Assembly: GCF_003412455.1 (NCBI RefSeq)
Contig: NZ_QTJU01000018.1
Location: forward strand, 1-39,276
DNA: 39,276 bases
Origin: Deminuibacter soli
GTDB taxonomy: Bacteria; Bacteroidota; Bacteroidia; Chitinophagales; Chitinophagaceae
Direction: 5' to 3'
Shown: positions 7,637 through 15,793 of the stretch, in pieces
Layout of the letters: each line of letters starts with the position of its first letter
How positions within the stretch are numbered: the first letter of the stretch is position 1
The notes under the pieces: model-generated
Told to the model about the DNA's origin: nothing
The model's database searches: none
The model's input: the letters and a program-made list of their open reading frames with translations, nothing else
Made by a program: the position numbers and the translations under genes

Positions 7637-9577
7637 CTAGTCCTGCGTGGCCCTTCTTTCTTCAATTTCCTCTTTGATCTGGCTTACGAAAGCTTCCAGT
7701 GAAACGGTGCCTGCATCACCCTTACCCTGCCTGCGAACAGACAGTGCGCGGTCGTTCATTTCCTTCTCACCTATCACCAGCATATACGGTACGCGGCTCA
7801 GTTCAGCCTCACGTATTTTCTTGCCAATTTTTTCGTTGCGGTCATCAATGTCCACACGCACTTTAGCCTTACGCAGTGCCTGTTTCACCTCTTCCGCATA
7901 ACCCATGAACTTATCGCTGATGGGCAGTATTTTCACCTGCAGCGGCGACAGCCATACAGGGAATTTGCCTGCATACTGCTCCAGCAAAAAGCCGATAAAG
8001 CGTTCGTGCGTACCCAATGGCGCGCGGTGAATAATCAGGGGAACATCGGTGCCGTTGTCGCTGGTGGTGTATTCCAGGTTAAACCTGCGGCCCTGCGCAA
8101 AATCGACCTGGTTGGTGGCCAGGGTAAACTCGCGGCCTATCACACTCCATATCTGCACATCAATTTTAGGACCATAGAACGCACCTTCGCCGGCAACTTC
8201 AACAAACGGAGTACCTGTTTCTATCAGTACTTCACGCACCATCTGCTCGGTTTGCAGCCACAGTTCAGGCTCGTTGATGTACTTCTGGCCCAGTTTCGCA
8301 GGGTCATGCAGCGACAGGCGCATCACGTATTTGTCGATACCAAATATCTTGAAATATTTCAGGTACATGTCATTTACTGCCCTGAATTCCTGTGCAAATT
8401 GTTCCTTGGTACAGTAAATATGCGCGTCGTTCATGTGTAAACAGCGCACACGCATTAAACCAAACAACTCACCGCTTTGCTCGTAACGGTAACAGGTACC
8501 GTATTCAGCCAAACGCAGCGGCAGGTCTTTATAGCTCTTGGGTTCTGCCGAAAATATTTTGTGGTGGTGCGGGCAGTTCATCGCTTTCAGGTAATACTTG
8601 GTATTATCCAGTTCCATGGGCGGGAACATGCTGTCTGCATAATACGGCAGGTGACCGCTGGTGAGGTACAGGTTTTCTTTCGCGATATGTGGTGTTACCA
8701 CGCGTTTGTAGCCAGCCTCTTCTTCGGTTTCCTTGGCCAGTTTTTCCAGCTCTTCGATAATAACGGTACCATTGGGCATCCACAAAGGCAGGCCCTGGCC
8801 AATATCGTCGTCCATAGTGAAAATACCCAGCTCTTTACCCAGCTTGCGGTGGTCGCGTTTTTTCGCTTCTTCCAGCATGGCCAGGTATTCGTCCAGCTCT
8901 TTCTGGTTAGGGAAGGTTACGCCGTAAATGCGGGTAAGCTGTTTGTTTTTTTCGTCGCCTTTCCAGTAAGCGCCTGCAATGCTGGTGAGCTTAATGGCTT
9001 TGATAGCGCCGGTACCGGGAATATGCGGTCCGCGGCACAGGTCGGTAAAATGTCCCTGTGTGTAGAAAGTGATGGAACCATCCTGCAGGTTCTGCAGCAG
9101 GTCCAGTTTATATTCGTCACCTTTTTCTTCAAAGTATTTCACGGCCTCGGCCTTGGGCATTTCCTTGCGCACATAGGCATTGTTCTGTTTGGCCAGTTCG
9201 TTCATTTTCTTTTCCAGCGCAGCCAGATCCTCTTCGGTGAGCTTGCGGTCGCCCAGGTCCATATCGTAGTAAAAGCCTTTGTCAATGGCTGGTCCAACCC
9301 AGAACTTCACGCCGGGAAACAGGCTTTCCACGGCTTCTGCCATGAGGTGCGCAGAAGAGTGCCAGAAGGTAGATTTGCCGTCCGTATCATCCCATGTGAG
9401 CAGTTTGAGCGAGGTATCGGTATAGATGGGGCGCGTGGCATCCCATACTTCACCATTTACACTTGCTGCCAATACTTTTCTGGCCAATCCTTCACTGATG
9501 GATTTGGCAATGTCGAGGGCTGAAACCCCTGCTTCAAACTGACGCACTGCGCCATCCGGGAATGTAATGTTAATCAT
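7637..9577 (-). CDS. thrS: Threonyl-tRNA synthetase
   Basis: A 646-residue class II synthetase, full length for the family. Residues 1-60 are the TGS domain (MINITFPDGAV...). The editing domain has HSSAH at 73-77, matching the HxxxH of E. coli ThrRS, and a later LCRGPH with the conserved Cys and His. The catalytic core has MNCPHHH, including a zinc ligand, the RLAEYGTCYRYEQSGELFGLMRVR motif 2 region and HRAPLGTHERFIGFLLE (motif 3). The C-terminal anticodon-binding domain starts near 545 (VKILPISDKFMGYA). ATG 9577 is taken because the TGS domain begins there; an upstream extension to 9709 would add an unrelated 44-residue leader across the promoter. It is probably cotranscribed with infC. Confidence 0.97.
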   Translation of the reverse strand: MINITFPDGAVRQFEAGVSALDIAKSISEGLARKVLAASVNGEVWDATRPIYTDTSLKLLTWDDTDGKSTFWHSSAHLMAEAVESLFPGVKFWVGPAIDKGFYYDMDLGDRKLTEEDLAALEKKMNELAKQNNAYVRKEMPKAEAVKYFEEKGDEYKLDLLQNLQDGSITFYTQGHFTDLCRGPHIPGTGAIKAIKLTSIAGAYWKGDEKNKQLTRIYGVTFPNQKELDEYLAMLEEAKKRDHRKLGKELGIFTMDDDIGQGLPLWMPNGTVIIEELEKLAKETEEEAGYKRVVTPHIAKENLYLTSGHLPYYADSMFPPMELDNTKYYLKAMNCPHHHKIFSAEPKSYKDLPLRLAEYGTCYRYEQSGELFGLMRVRCLHMNDAHIYCTKEQFAQEFRAVNDMYLKYFKIFGIDKYVMRLSLHDPAKLGQKYINEPELWLQTEQMVREVLIETGTPFVEVAGEGAFYGPKIDVQIWSVIGREFTLATNQVDFAQGRRFNLEYTTSDNGTDVPLIIHRAPLGTHERFIGFLLEQYAGKFPVWLSPLQVKILPISDKFMGYAEEVKQALRKAKVRVDIDDRNEKIGKKIREAELSRVPYMLVIGEKEMNDRALSVRRQGKGDAGTVSLEAFVSQIKEEIEERRATQD

Positions 9578-9615
9578 ACAAACAAATCCTCTAGCTAATT
9601 TTATTGTAAGGGTAG

Positions 9616-9647
9616 CAAAAGTAACGAATATACGCGCATGAAGCAAA
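9616..9647 (-). promoter_or_regulatory. Bacteroidetes-type promoter of thrS
   Basis: On the minus strand TTTG (9647-9644) and TACTTTTG (9623-9616) are separated by 20 bp, matching the Bacteroidetes primary sigma consensus TTTG-N19/21-TAnnTTTG. Transcription would start near 9610, giving a leader of about 33 nt before the thrS ATG. This also supports the ATG at 9577 as the true start. Confidence 0.65.
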
Positions 9648-9766
9648 TGCACATGCCGGATATCCCGCGGGAACAAAGCAGGCCAGCCATCCGGCCATGC
9701 AACCATCAAACCATGCCGCGATGCGTTGTGCGCTCTTTCCCGTATATTGCATTGTACATTTACCTT

Positions 9767-11023
9767 ATGAAGTGTTGTTTGATTTTGCTATGTATGGCTG
9801 TTTGCCCGCTGTTGCTGCCTGCCCAGGATTTAACCGGGATATGGCGCGGCACGTTTGTAAACACCACCGGTATGGCCGGTGAAAAATACAAGTACGAAAT
9901 ACAGATGAAGCAGTCGCCCAAACATTCCCTCGAGGGCGTTACCTACTCTTACAGTTATGCCAGCAAGGTGTTTTACGGCAAGGCCGATCTGCAGGGCATT
10001 TTCATGGACAAAACAGGCAACCTGATTGTTAAGGAAAACAAAATGATCGAATTCAAGGTCACCGATGCCAGCACGCCCTGCCTTATGACCTGCTACCTGC
10101 AATACCACAAGGAAGGTGCACTTGAATACCTCGAAGGCACGTATTCCAGCGTTACCATGACGCTGGGCACTGATTGCGGCACCGGGCGTGTATACCTGGA
10201 GCGTGTGCAGAACAGCGATTTTACCAAAGAAGACTTCCTGCTGCGCAAAGAACGGCGCAGCCCGCAACGCATAAAACCCGGTGCAGACGATAACCTGGTA
10301 GACAGCGCGGCTACAACAGCCAAACCTGCACCGGACAAGCCTTCCGGCACACCGAAAGACAGCACGGCCACTGCTGCCAAACCCCGTTCTAAAACACCGG
10401 CTACAACCAAACCCGGCAATAAAACAACAACGAAACCCGGCAACAGCAGTACTGCCAAAACAACAAAACCCAAACCCGCTGCCCCATCCGCAACGCCCAA
10501 ACGCAGCACAACACCTGCAACCGGCACAGCCAGAACGCAAACGCCGCGCGCAGATACTGCACGCCATAAACCCGACGCATCTATTGCTACGGTAACACCA
10601 CCTGCAGACCCGCCGGTAAGTACCCCCAAAACACTGGCGCCACCCAGGCCTTTGCCTGTGCCCAGGATTATTGCAGAAAGGGAAAACAAACTGGTAAAGA
10701 CCATCGTAACCCATTCGCCGGATATTAAGATACAGCTGTACGATAATGGCGAAATTGATGACGATACCATCACGGTGTATCACAACAATGAAGTGGTGGT
10801 GTACAAAAAAAGGCTATCCAACGAAGCCATCAATATCACGCTGGGATTGCAGGAAGGCGTAAACACACATGAACTGGTAATGGTAGCCGATAACCTTGGC
10901 CGCATTCCGCCCAATACTGCATTGATGGTGGTTACCACAGGTGGCAAAAGGTATGAGCTGTTTATTTCCTCTACCGAACAACGCAATGCCAAAGTAGTTA
11001 TCGAATACCAGCCGCAGCCCTGA
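9767..11023 (+). CDS. Secreted protein with Thr/Pro/Lys-rich linker, unknown function
   Basis: A 418-residue exported protein in three parts. After a signal peptide (about 1-20, ending LLPAQ), residues 21-170 form a lipocalin-like or beta-rich domain starting DLTGIWRGTF. Residues about 185-300 are low-complexity Thr, Pro, Lys and Ala, strongly biased to TTKPGN-, TPATT- and KP-like units, and likely extended and disordered. Residues about 305-418 are a compact beta-domain (IQLYDNGEIDDDTITVYHNNEVV...) that recurs as a C-terminal module in secreted Bacteroidota proteins. I do not recognise an enzymatic motif. ATG 9767 is chosen since the signal peptide begins there; upstream in-frame ATGs lie in the divergent thrS promoter region. 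Confidence 0.75.
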   Translation: MKCCLILLCMAVCPLLLPAQDLTGIWRGTFVNTTGMAGEKYKYEIQMKQSPKHSLEGVTYSYSYASKVFYGKADLQGIFMDKTGNLIVKENKMIEFKVTDASTPCLMTCYLQYHKEGALEYLEGTYSSVTMTLGTDCGTGRVYLERVQNSDFTKEDFLLRKERRSPQRIKPGADDNLVDSAATTAKPAPDKPSGTPKDSTATAAKPRSKTPATTKPGNKTTTKPGNSSTAKTTKPKPAAPSATPKRSTTPATGTARTQTPRADTARHKPDASIATVTPPADPPVSTPKTLAPPRPLPVPRIIAERENKLVKTIVTHSPDIKIQLYDNGEIDDDTITVYHNNEVVVYKKRLSNEAINITLGLQEGVNTHELVMVADNLGRIPPNTALMVVTTGGKRYELFISSTEQRNAKVVIEYQPQP

Positions 11024-11066
11024 GCAGACCGAAGCGCACAGTGAATAGTGGCACCAATCATCATGT

Positions 11067-11972
11067 ATGTTATCTAACCGTCACCTGGCATTTATGGAAG
11101 TGGCACGGCAAAAGAGCTTTTCCAAAGCCAGCCAGGAATTGTATATCTCGCAGCCCGCCATCAGCAGGCATGTAAAATCGCTCGAAGAACAATACCAGAC
11201 CAAACTGTTTGAACGCAATGGCCTTAAAATACAGCTTACCGAAGCAGGCAAACTGCTGTACGACCGGCTGCTCACAGTCCGGCAGATACAGGAGCAAACC
11301 GAATTTGACATCTCGTACCTGCAGCAGCAGCAACAGGCATCCGGTATTTTACAGCTCGGCGCCAGCACCACGGTAGCCTTGTATATTCTGCCCAGGGCCA
11401 TGTCGGTTTTTCACCAGCAGTTTCCGCTGGTAGAAATTACCCTGCTCAACCGCAATACCGAAATTGTACTCGAAGCCTTATTGAACAAGGAGATTAACCT
11501 CGGCATCACCGAAGAAAAAGGCAAGCCCAACAACGTTACCTATCTCCCGTTTCTTACCGACAAGGTAATTGCCGTATGCAGTAAAAAAAGTGCACTGGCC
11601 AGGAAAAAAATATACAGTCTTAAAGACATCAGCCACATGCCCATCGCCATCCGCGAACGTGGCAGCGGCACACTGGAAGCAGTGAAAAGAGGATTGCTGA
11701 AAAACAAGATCCAGCTCAGCGATCTCAATATCAAAGCCAGGCTGGGCGGTACCGAAGCGCTGAAAAACTTTATCGTGGAATCTGATTGCCTGGGCTTTTT
11801 ATCGCAGCGTTCGGTAACCAAGGAATTGCGCCAGGGCGAATTAACAGAGGTGGAATTTGAAGGGCTGCAGATAGAAAGACGTTTCTATTTCATTCAACGC
11901 AAAGGCGAAACAAGTGAGCTGAACAAACATTTTATCCAGCTTGCGAAGCGGATATACAAGGCAAGCGAGTAG
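11067..11972 (+). CDS. LysR family transcriptional regulator
   Basis: A 301-residue LysR regulator. The winged HTH occupies residues 1-60 (FMEVARQKSFSKASQELYISQPAISRHVKSLEEQ), followed by a linker helix with a run of Gln. A periplasmic-binding-like effector domain (about 90-295) begins LQLGASTTVALYILP and has GSGTLEAVKRGL near 200, similar to the CysB/CysR branch that includes sulfur and one-carbon regulators. It is free-standing on the plus strand; the nearest possible targets are cysC and the sulfotransferase 1.5 kb downstream on the other strand, a link that is only suggestive. The stop codon TAG is itself the first three bases of a heptad repeat. Confidence 0.92.
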   Translation: MLSNRHLAFMEVARQKSFSKASQELYISQPAISRHVKSLEEQYQTKLFERNGLKIQLTEAGKLLYDRLLTVRQIQEQTEFDISYLQQQQQASGILQLGASTTVALYILPRAMSVFHQQFPLVEITLLNRNTEIVLEALLNKEINLGITEEKGKPNNVTYLPFLTDKVIAVCSKKSALARKKIYSLKDISHMPIAIRERGSGTLEAVKRGLLKNKIQLSDLNIKARLGGTEALKNFIVESDCLGFLSQRSVTKELRQGELTEVEFEGLQIERRFYFIQRKGETSELNKHFIQLAKRIYKASE

Positions 11973-11996
11973 CTTTCAGCGGATAGCGCTTAGCTT
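11970..11996 (+). repeat. Heptad repeat overlapping the LysR stop codon
   Basis: Tandem 7-bp units of TAGCTTT, CAGCGGA, TAGCGCT and TAGCTTG begin at the TAG stop codon of the LysR gene. Three of the four units begin with TAG, and a period of seven moves TAG through the reading frames. The rest of the gap to 12229 shows no gene or terminator that I can support. Confidence 0.7.
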
Positions 11997-12229
11997 GGGG
12001 GGGGCACAGTGAATGCCTGCTTGCCGCTTGCACCCAACAGTGAAACCCGGCGGGCGCAGTAAATGCGACCATACGGACGTGAAAAAACTGCAGATTGCTG
12101 CATCACCTGTGAACTTTCTTTATGCCTTTTTGTTATAGGTCATAATAGTTTTATATCAGGCAGGTTATAATTAACGCCTAATTTTACTGCCTGTTTCAAA
12201 TGCATAAACACGAGCCGTAAACGAGTAAC

Positions 12230-12532
12230 ATGAAATATTTTAAGTACGATTTCAGGCGAGACGAGCTTTACAGGATGCTAACCGCCAAAGCGCAGCGACT
12301 GGCAAGCGCTACCCAGCACACCCGCGATAAAATGCTGCATGCACTGCGTGACAACAACACAACCATTAAAGATGAAGAACTGGAAAGTGGCATGCAGTCT
12401 ATCACTTCTACCATCGAAACCATTTTGTTTCCCCAGGCTATTGCCGGGCTTACCGGCTTGCGCAAGCTGATTGAAAAAGACCGCAGCCGCGATGATGAAA
12501 CCATCTTCCACTACAATGCCGCTATCGGATAA
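12230..12532 (+). CDS. Small protein of unknown function (100 aa)
   Basis: A 100-residue, mostly helical, charged protein without signal peptide or membrane segment. The start, MKYFKYDFRRDELYRML, is aromatic and basic. The middle holds a long helix with TQHTRDKMLHALRDNN, and the end is acidic to basic (LRKLIEKDRSRDDETIFHYNAAIG). I recognise no family. It is a free-standing gene, followed after 8 bp by a perfect 12-bp inverted repeat that separates it from the convergent sulfotransferase. The coding call rests on a clean ATG start, amino acid composition like a folded protein, and lack of a better reading frame opposite. Confidence 0.6.
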   Translation: MKYFKYDFRRDELYRMLTAKAQRLASATQHTRDKMLHALRDNNTTIKDEELESGMQSITSTIETILFPQAIAGLTGLRKLIEKDRSRDDETIFHYNAAIG

Positions 12533-12540
12533 AACAGCAA

Positions 12541-12592
12541 CATTTAGTTAAGTGCTCCGTTCCCTTACCAGGCGGCAAAACTTAACTAAATG
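12541..12592. repeat. Perfect 12-bp inverted repeat between convergent genes
   Basis: CATTTAGTTAAG (12541-12552) and its exact complement CTTAACTAAATG (12581-12592) flank a 28-bp spacer. The arms are AT-rich and there is no T-run, so it differs from the GC-rich terminators elsewhere in the window. It lies between the 3' ends of the 100-aa protein gene and the sulfotransferase gene. Confidence 0.75.
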
Positions 12593-12608
12593 CGCTCTGT
12601 TGACAACA

Positions 12609-13499
12609 CTATACTTTAGAACGTGTAATTGGCTTACTGTTTTCTGAAGGTATTACCTGTACCATCCAACCCTTGTGCAGCAACAGGCTGTGCAGACTGT
12701 TCTCGATAGCCGATGCATGCAGCAGTAAGGTTTTATCTTTCACATAACGCGCAATATCCAGTGTATTGCCGGTAAGCAAAGGTTTAAATACCGCATTAAA
12801 TTCCACGTACTGCAAATGCAATCCCCACTTACCGCGCAGCTGCTCAAACACGGCATGGCTGTTTTCGTATAATAAAGCGTGGTTAACTACCAGGTAACTG
12901 TCAGCAGGCTGCGCAGCCAAATGCAGCAGTATGGCCTCATTGTAGCGTATCCATACTTTCAGGTAGCCGGTTACCAGCTTCCTGCACAAAGCATGTTTAT
13001 ACCAGCGCTTGCGCAGTTTGTTCCATATAAAACGCGACACATCATTACGCGTGGCATATTTGGCGCAGTGCGCTTTATGCAGGCGGTTAATCAAAGAGCT
13101 GACCACATCTGCATAACCGCGGTACACCACCAGGTAAAACGCATCTGGTATTATTTGTTTATAAGCATCCAGGAAAAGACAGGTACGTGGTTCTTTCCAG
13201 CCCCATTGCTCATGGGCATTATTTTTATCAGTTACCATGGCCTGTAGCGTGGCCAGTTCACCGGGAGTAAGTGTACTGATGGAATGATCGGTGATACCCG
13301 ATATATCCAGCCCGCGTTGCTGCAGCAGTGCTTCATGGGCTTGTAAAAAATCGAGGTCTTCAAAATGACCATCATCATTGCCGGTGTTAGCGCCCAGCAG
13401 GTTATCGCCAACATGCAGGCCGCATTTATACAGCCACTGCGTTACCAGCGAGGTGAAGGAACGGTGCATGCCCGTAACTATAACAACTTTATTTTGCAT
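12609..13499 (-). CDS. Sulfotransferase family protein
   Basis: A 296-residue PAPS-dependent sulfotransferase-like protein. The N-terminal VVIVTGMHRSFTSLVTQWL is the PAPS 5'-phosphosulfate loop (GxxRSxTS type), and VVYRGYADVVSSLINRL near residue 125 fits the 3'-phosphate-binding strand and helix. A GNDDGHFEDLDFLQAHEALL segment near 38-57 is typical of bacterial sulfotransferases. The enzyme would move sulfate from PAPS to a glycan, lipid or metabolite hydroxyl. ATG 13499 is chosen because the fold starts there. The gene follows cysC on the same strand, so donor synthesis and transfer are probably made together. The acceptor is unknown; extracellular polysaccharide is a plausible guess. Confidence 0.82.
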   Translation of the reverse strand: MQNKVVIVTGMHRSFTSLVTQWLYKCGLHVGDNLLGANTGNDDGHFEDLDFLQAHEALLQQRGLDISGITDHSISTLTPGELATLQAMVTDKNNAHEQWGWKEPRTCLFLDAYKQIIPDAFYLVVYRGYADVVSSLINRLHKAHCAKYATRNDVSRFIWNKLRKRWYKHALCRKLVTGYLKVWIRYNEAILLHLAAQPADSYLVVNHALLYENSHAVFEQLRGKWGLHLQYVEFNAVFKPLLTGNTLDIARYVKDKTLLLHASAIENSLHSLLLHKGWMVQVIPSENSKPITRSKV

Positions 13500-13600
13500 A
13501 TACAACAGGTTAGGTAAAAGAAAATGTAAACCATTGATCATCCAGTTGCAGCACGGGTTGTACCGGTTATACACCGGCATACCGCAGCAGCTGCATGGGC

Positions 13601-14146
13601 TTAATCAAAACGGCTTACTACGCCGGGTAACTGGCGTACAATGAAGCGGAACACCGTGTTTACACTTTGTTCCAGCGTTTCCTTGTCTGTTTGTATATGT
13701 ATATCGGGTTGTGCAGGCACTTCGAAGGGATCGTTGATGCCGGTGAGATTGTAAATTTTATCGGGATGCCCATTCTCCAGTAAGGCACGGCGGTAAAGGC
13801 CTTTGGTATCACGCGCAATCAGTGTATCCAGCGCGCAGTCGAGGTAAATGGTTTTTACATTTTCATAGCTGTTTGCGAGCTCTTCCCGTATTGTGTTGTA
13901 GGGATTAATGGCACTGATAATAACAACAATGCCATGGGCAGACAATTTGCTGGCAACAAAACCCAGCCGCCGTATATTTTCCATACGGTCTTCCCGGGAA
14001 AACCCGAGGTCGCGGCAAAGGTGCGAACGGTAATCATCACCGTCAATCAGCTCCACACGCACGCCATAATTTTCCAGCTTTTGTTTTACACCGGTAGAGA
14101 GCGTTGATTTACCTGCGCCTGACAGGCCACATAACTGCACGATCAT
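13601..14146 (-). CDS. cysC: Adenylylsulfate (APS) kinase
   Basis: A 181-residue APS kinase of normal length. Walker A is GLSGAGKST (residues 7-15). The APS-binding elements follow: DGDDYRSHLCRDLGFSREDRMENIRRLG (about 37-64) and ISAINPY near 81-87. YRRALLENGHPDKIYNLTGINDPFEVP (about 117-143) is the mobile lid over the active site. It phosphorylates APS to PAPS. The sulfotransferase lies 101 bp downstream. ATP sulfurylase (cysDN or sat) is not in the window, so APS must come from a gene elsewhere. There is no sulfate reductase nearby, which argues for sulfation and not sulfur assimilation. Confidence 0.95.
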   Translation of the reverse strand: MIVQLCGLSGAGKSTLSTGVKQKLENYGVRVELIDGDDYRSHLCRDLGFSREDRMENIRRLGFVASKLSAHGIVVIISAINPYNTIREELANSYENVKTIYLDCALDTLIARDTKGLYRRALLENGHPDKIYNLTGINDPFEVPAQPDIHIQTDKETLEQSVNTVFRFIVRQLPGVVSRFD

Positions 14147-14482
14147 AGGAATACATTTTTATGCATGAAACATTAGAGAACCAACAAATGTGCAGGGCTT
14201 ACTTTTTCTAAAACGGGTAAATGCAGCTTTTTTACCCGGAACCATACCTTTGGCTGCATTGCAGCGTGCGTACAAACAGGCTGTCGCGGAAGCAATCAAT
14301 CCGCAGGTATACAGTGGTTAAACTTAAAGGTAAGAAAATCATGTACCGCTAAATGTTAAATACGAAGAATACCCACAATAAAATGACAAACAGGTTTTTA
14401 CAAACGACGATAGCAAACGGGCAGTGAATAGTTAACAGTGCATAAAGGGCAGGAAACAGCCGGAGGCCCCGCCAGGGGGCAA
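14147..14482. other. Non-coding gap upstream of cysC
   Basis: No gene or RNA is supportable here. It holds the presumed cysC promoter region, a TACCTTTG box on the plus strand at 14245-14252 without a matching -33 element, and a short heptad tract (CAGTGAA, TAGTTAA, CAGTGCA at 14421-14443). Confidence 0.5.
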
Positions 14483-14516
14483 AAAAAAGCAGCAGGCTGT
14501 TGGCCTGCTGCTTTTT
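14483..14516 (-). terminator. Rho-independent terminator of the aldose epimerase gene
   Basis: A 9-bp GC-rich stem (GCAGCAGGC with GCCTGCTGC, loop TGTTG) is extended by A and T runs on each side. It lies 23 bp past the stop codon of the minus-strand epimerase gene. Confidence 0.9.
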
Positions 14517-14539
14517 ATAGTATTCAAATACACTGCATA

Positions 14540-15700
14540 TTACTGGGCAGAGATCTTGTATTTTGTAACGGTGTGGTACTGTTTACCCGGTTCCAGCACT
14601 ACGGAAGGGAAATTGGGCTTATTGGGCGAATCAGGATAGTGTTGGGTTTCCAGGCAAAGTGCAGCGTGTTGCTGGATGGCTACACCGGCAGGTGTTTTGA
14701 TGGTACCATCGAGGAAGTTGCCGGTATAAAACTGCAGACCAGGCTCGGTGGTAAATACTTCCAGTTTGCGGCCGCTGATAGAATCGGTAACGGTAGCTGC
14801 CAGTTGCATAGAGCTGTCTTTACGGTTCAGCACAAAGTTGTGGTCATACCCACCTGGCACCTGGCCTATTCTTGCGCCGATTTTTTCTGCAGTGGTAAAG
14901 TCAAACGGGGTGCCCTTTACTGCTTTTATTTCACCTGTGGTGATCAGTGATGTATCAACCGGCGTGTAATGGTCTGCATTCAGCTGCAGTTTCTCGTCGA
15001 GAATTACATTGCCGGCATCACCACTGATGTTCCAGTAGCTGTGATTGGTCAGGTTCAGCACAGTTGCCTTATCAGTGGTAGCAGTATAATCAATCTGCAG
15101 TGCGTTGTCATCATCCAGTGTAAAACGAACGGCTACGGTAAGCGTACCCGGGTACCCTTCTTCACCGTCTTTGCTTACATAATGCAGGGTAAGTGACGAT
15201 ACGGAATCAACTGTTGCATCTGCATCCCATACCTGTTTGTCGAACCCTTTAATGCCGCCGTGCAGGTGGTTTTTACCGTTGTTGGCTGCCAGTTTATAGG
15301 CCGTGCCGTTCAGCTTAAAGGTTGCGTTGCCAATGCGGTTGCCGTAACGGCCAATGGTAGCGCCGAAATAAGGCGGCTTGGCCAGGTAACCTGCAAGACT
15401 GTCAAAGCCGAGTACAATGTTTTGTATTTTGCCTGTTTTATCGGGCGCCAGGAACGAAGTAATGGTGCCGCCGTAATTGGAGATTTTTACCTGCACACCG
15501 TTTTTATTGGTGAGCGTATATAAAGCTACTTTTTTACCATCTGTTTCACCCCAGTCGGCGCGGGTTATGCCTGCTTTTGCAGCAGCGGCAGAATCAGTTT
15601 TTTCAGTGCTGGCAGTTTTGTTGTCGTTATTGCCGCAGGATGCAAGCATTAATGCTGCTGCAACCAGGGGCGCCATGGTGTAACCGGCTAGATGTTTCAT
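14540..15700 (-). CDS. galM: Aldose 1-epimerase (mutarotase), lipoprotein form
   Basis: A 386-residue GalM-type mutarotase. The N-terminus is a lipoprotein signal (LMLASC lipobox, Cys near 22), followed by a disordered Asn/Thr/Ala stretch and the galactose mutarotase beta-sandwich from about 45. Active-site segments are GRYGNRIGNA, HLHGGIKGFDKQVW (first catalytic His), LTNHSYWN (second His) and LCLETQHYPDSPN (catalytic Glu). It interconverts alpha and beta anomers of free aldoses. The lipid anchor places it in the periplasm or on the outer membrane, where it would act on sugars freed by the neighbouring GH51 enzyme, whose gene ends 93 bp upstream on the same strand. ATG 15700 starts the signal peptide; an upstream ATG at 15757 is less likely. 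Confidence 0.92.
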   Translation of the reverse strand: MKHLAGYTMAPLVAAALMLASCGNNDNKTASTEKTDSAAAAKAGITRADWGETDGKKVALYTLTNKNGVQVKISNYGGTITSFLAPDKTGKIQNIVLGFDSLAGYLAKPPYFGATIGRYGNRIGNATFKLNGTAYKLAANNGKNHLHGGIKGFDKQVWDADATVDSVSSLTLHYVSKDGEEGYPGTLTVAVRFTLDDDNALQIDYTATTDKATVLNLTNHSYWNISGDAGNVILDEKLQLNADHYTPVDTSLITTGEIKAVKGTPFDFTTAEKIGARIGQVPGGYDHNFVLNRKDSSMQLAATVTDSISGRKLEVFTTEPGLQFYTGNFLDGTIKTPAGVAIQQHAALCLETQHYPDSPNKPNFPSVVLEPGKQYHTVTKYKISAQ

Positions 15701-15793
15701 ACTACAAGTTTCAGTTTGAGGCGTGAATATAATCGTGATAACTGAATGCAAGTGCATCCATTCCCGTTTTTTTTATCAAAAAGGGCCTGCCGG

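Noticed and set aside
8006-9523. Long plus-strand open frames opposite thrS
   Set aside because: They lie antisense to a highly conserved synthetase, have shadow-like composition (Phe, His and Val from complementary codons) and no start context; thrS explains the DNA fully.
9830-10783. Minus-strand Cys/Gly/Arg-rich frames opposite the secreted Thr/Pro protein
   Set aside because: They are the complement of the low-complexity Thr/Lys/Pro linker, which leaves several frames open by composition.
12001-12229. Small RNA or gene after the LysR regulator
   Set aside because: A run of G and scattered GC-rich words but no stable hairpin, promoter box or open frame that I can support.
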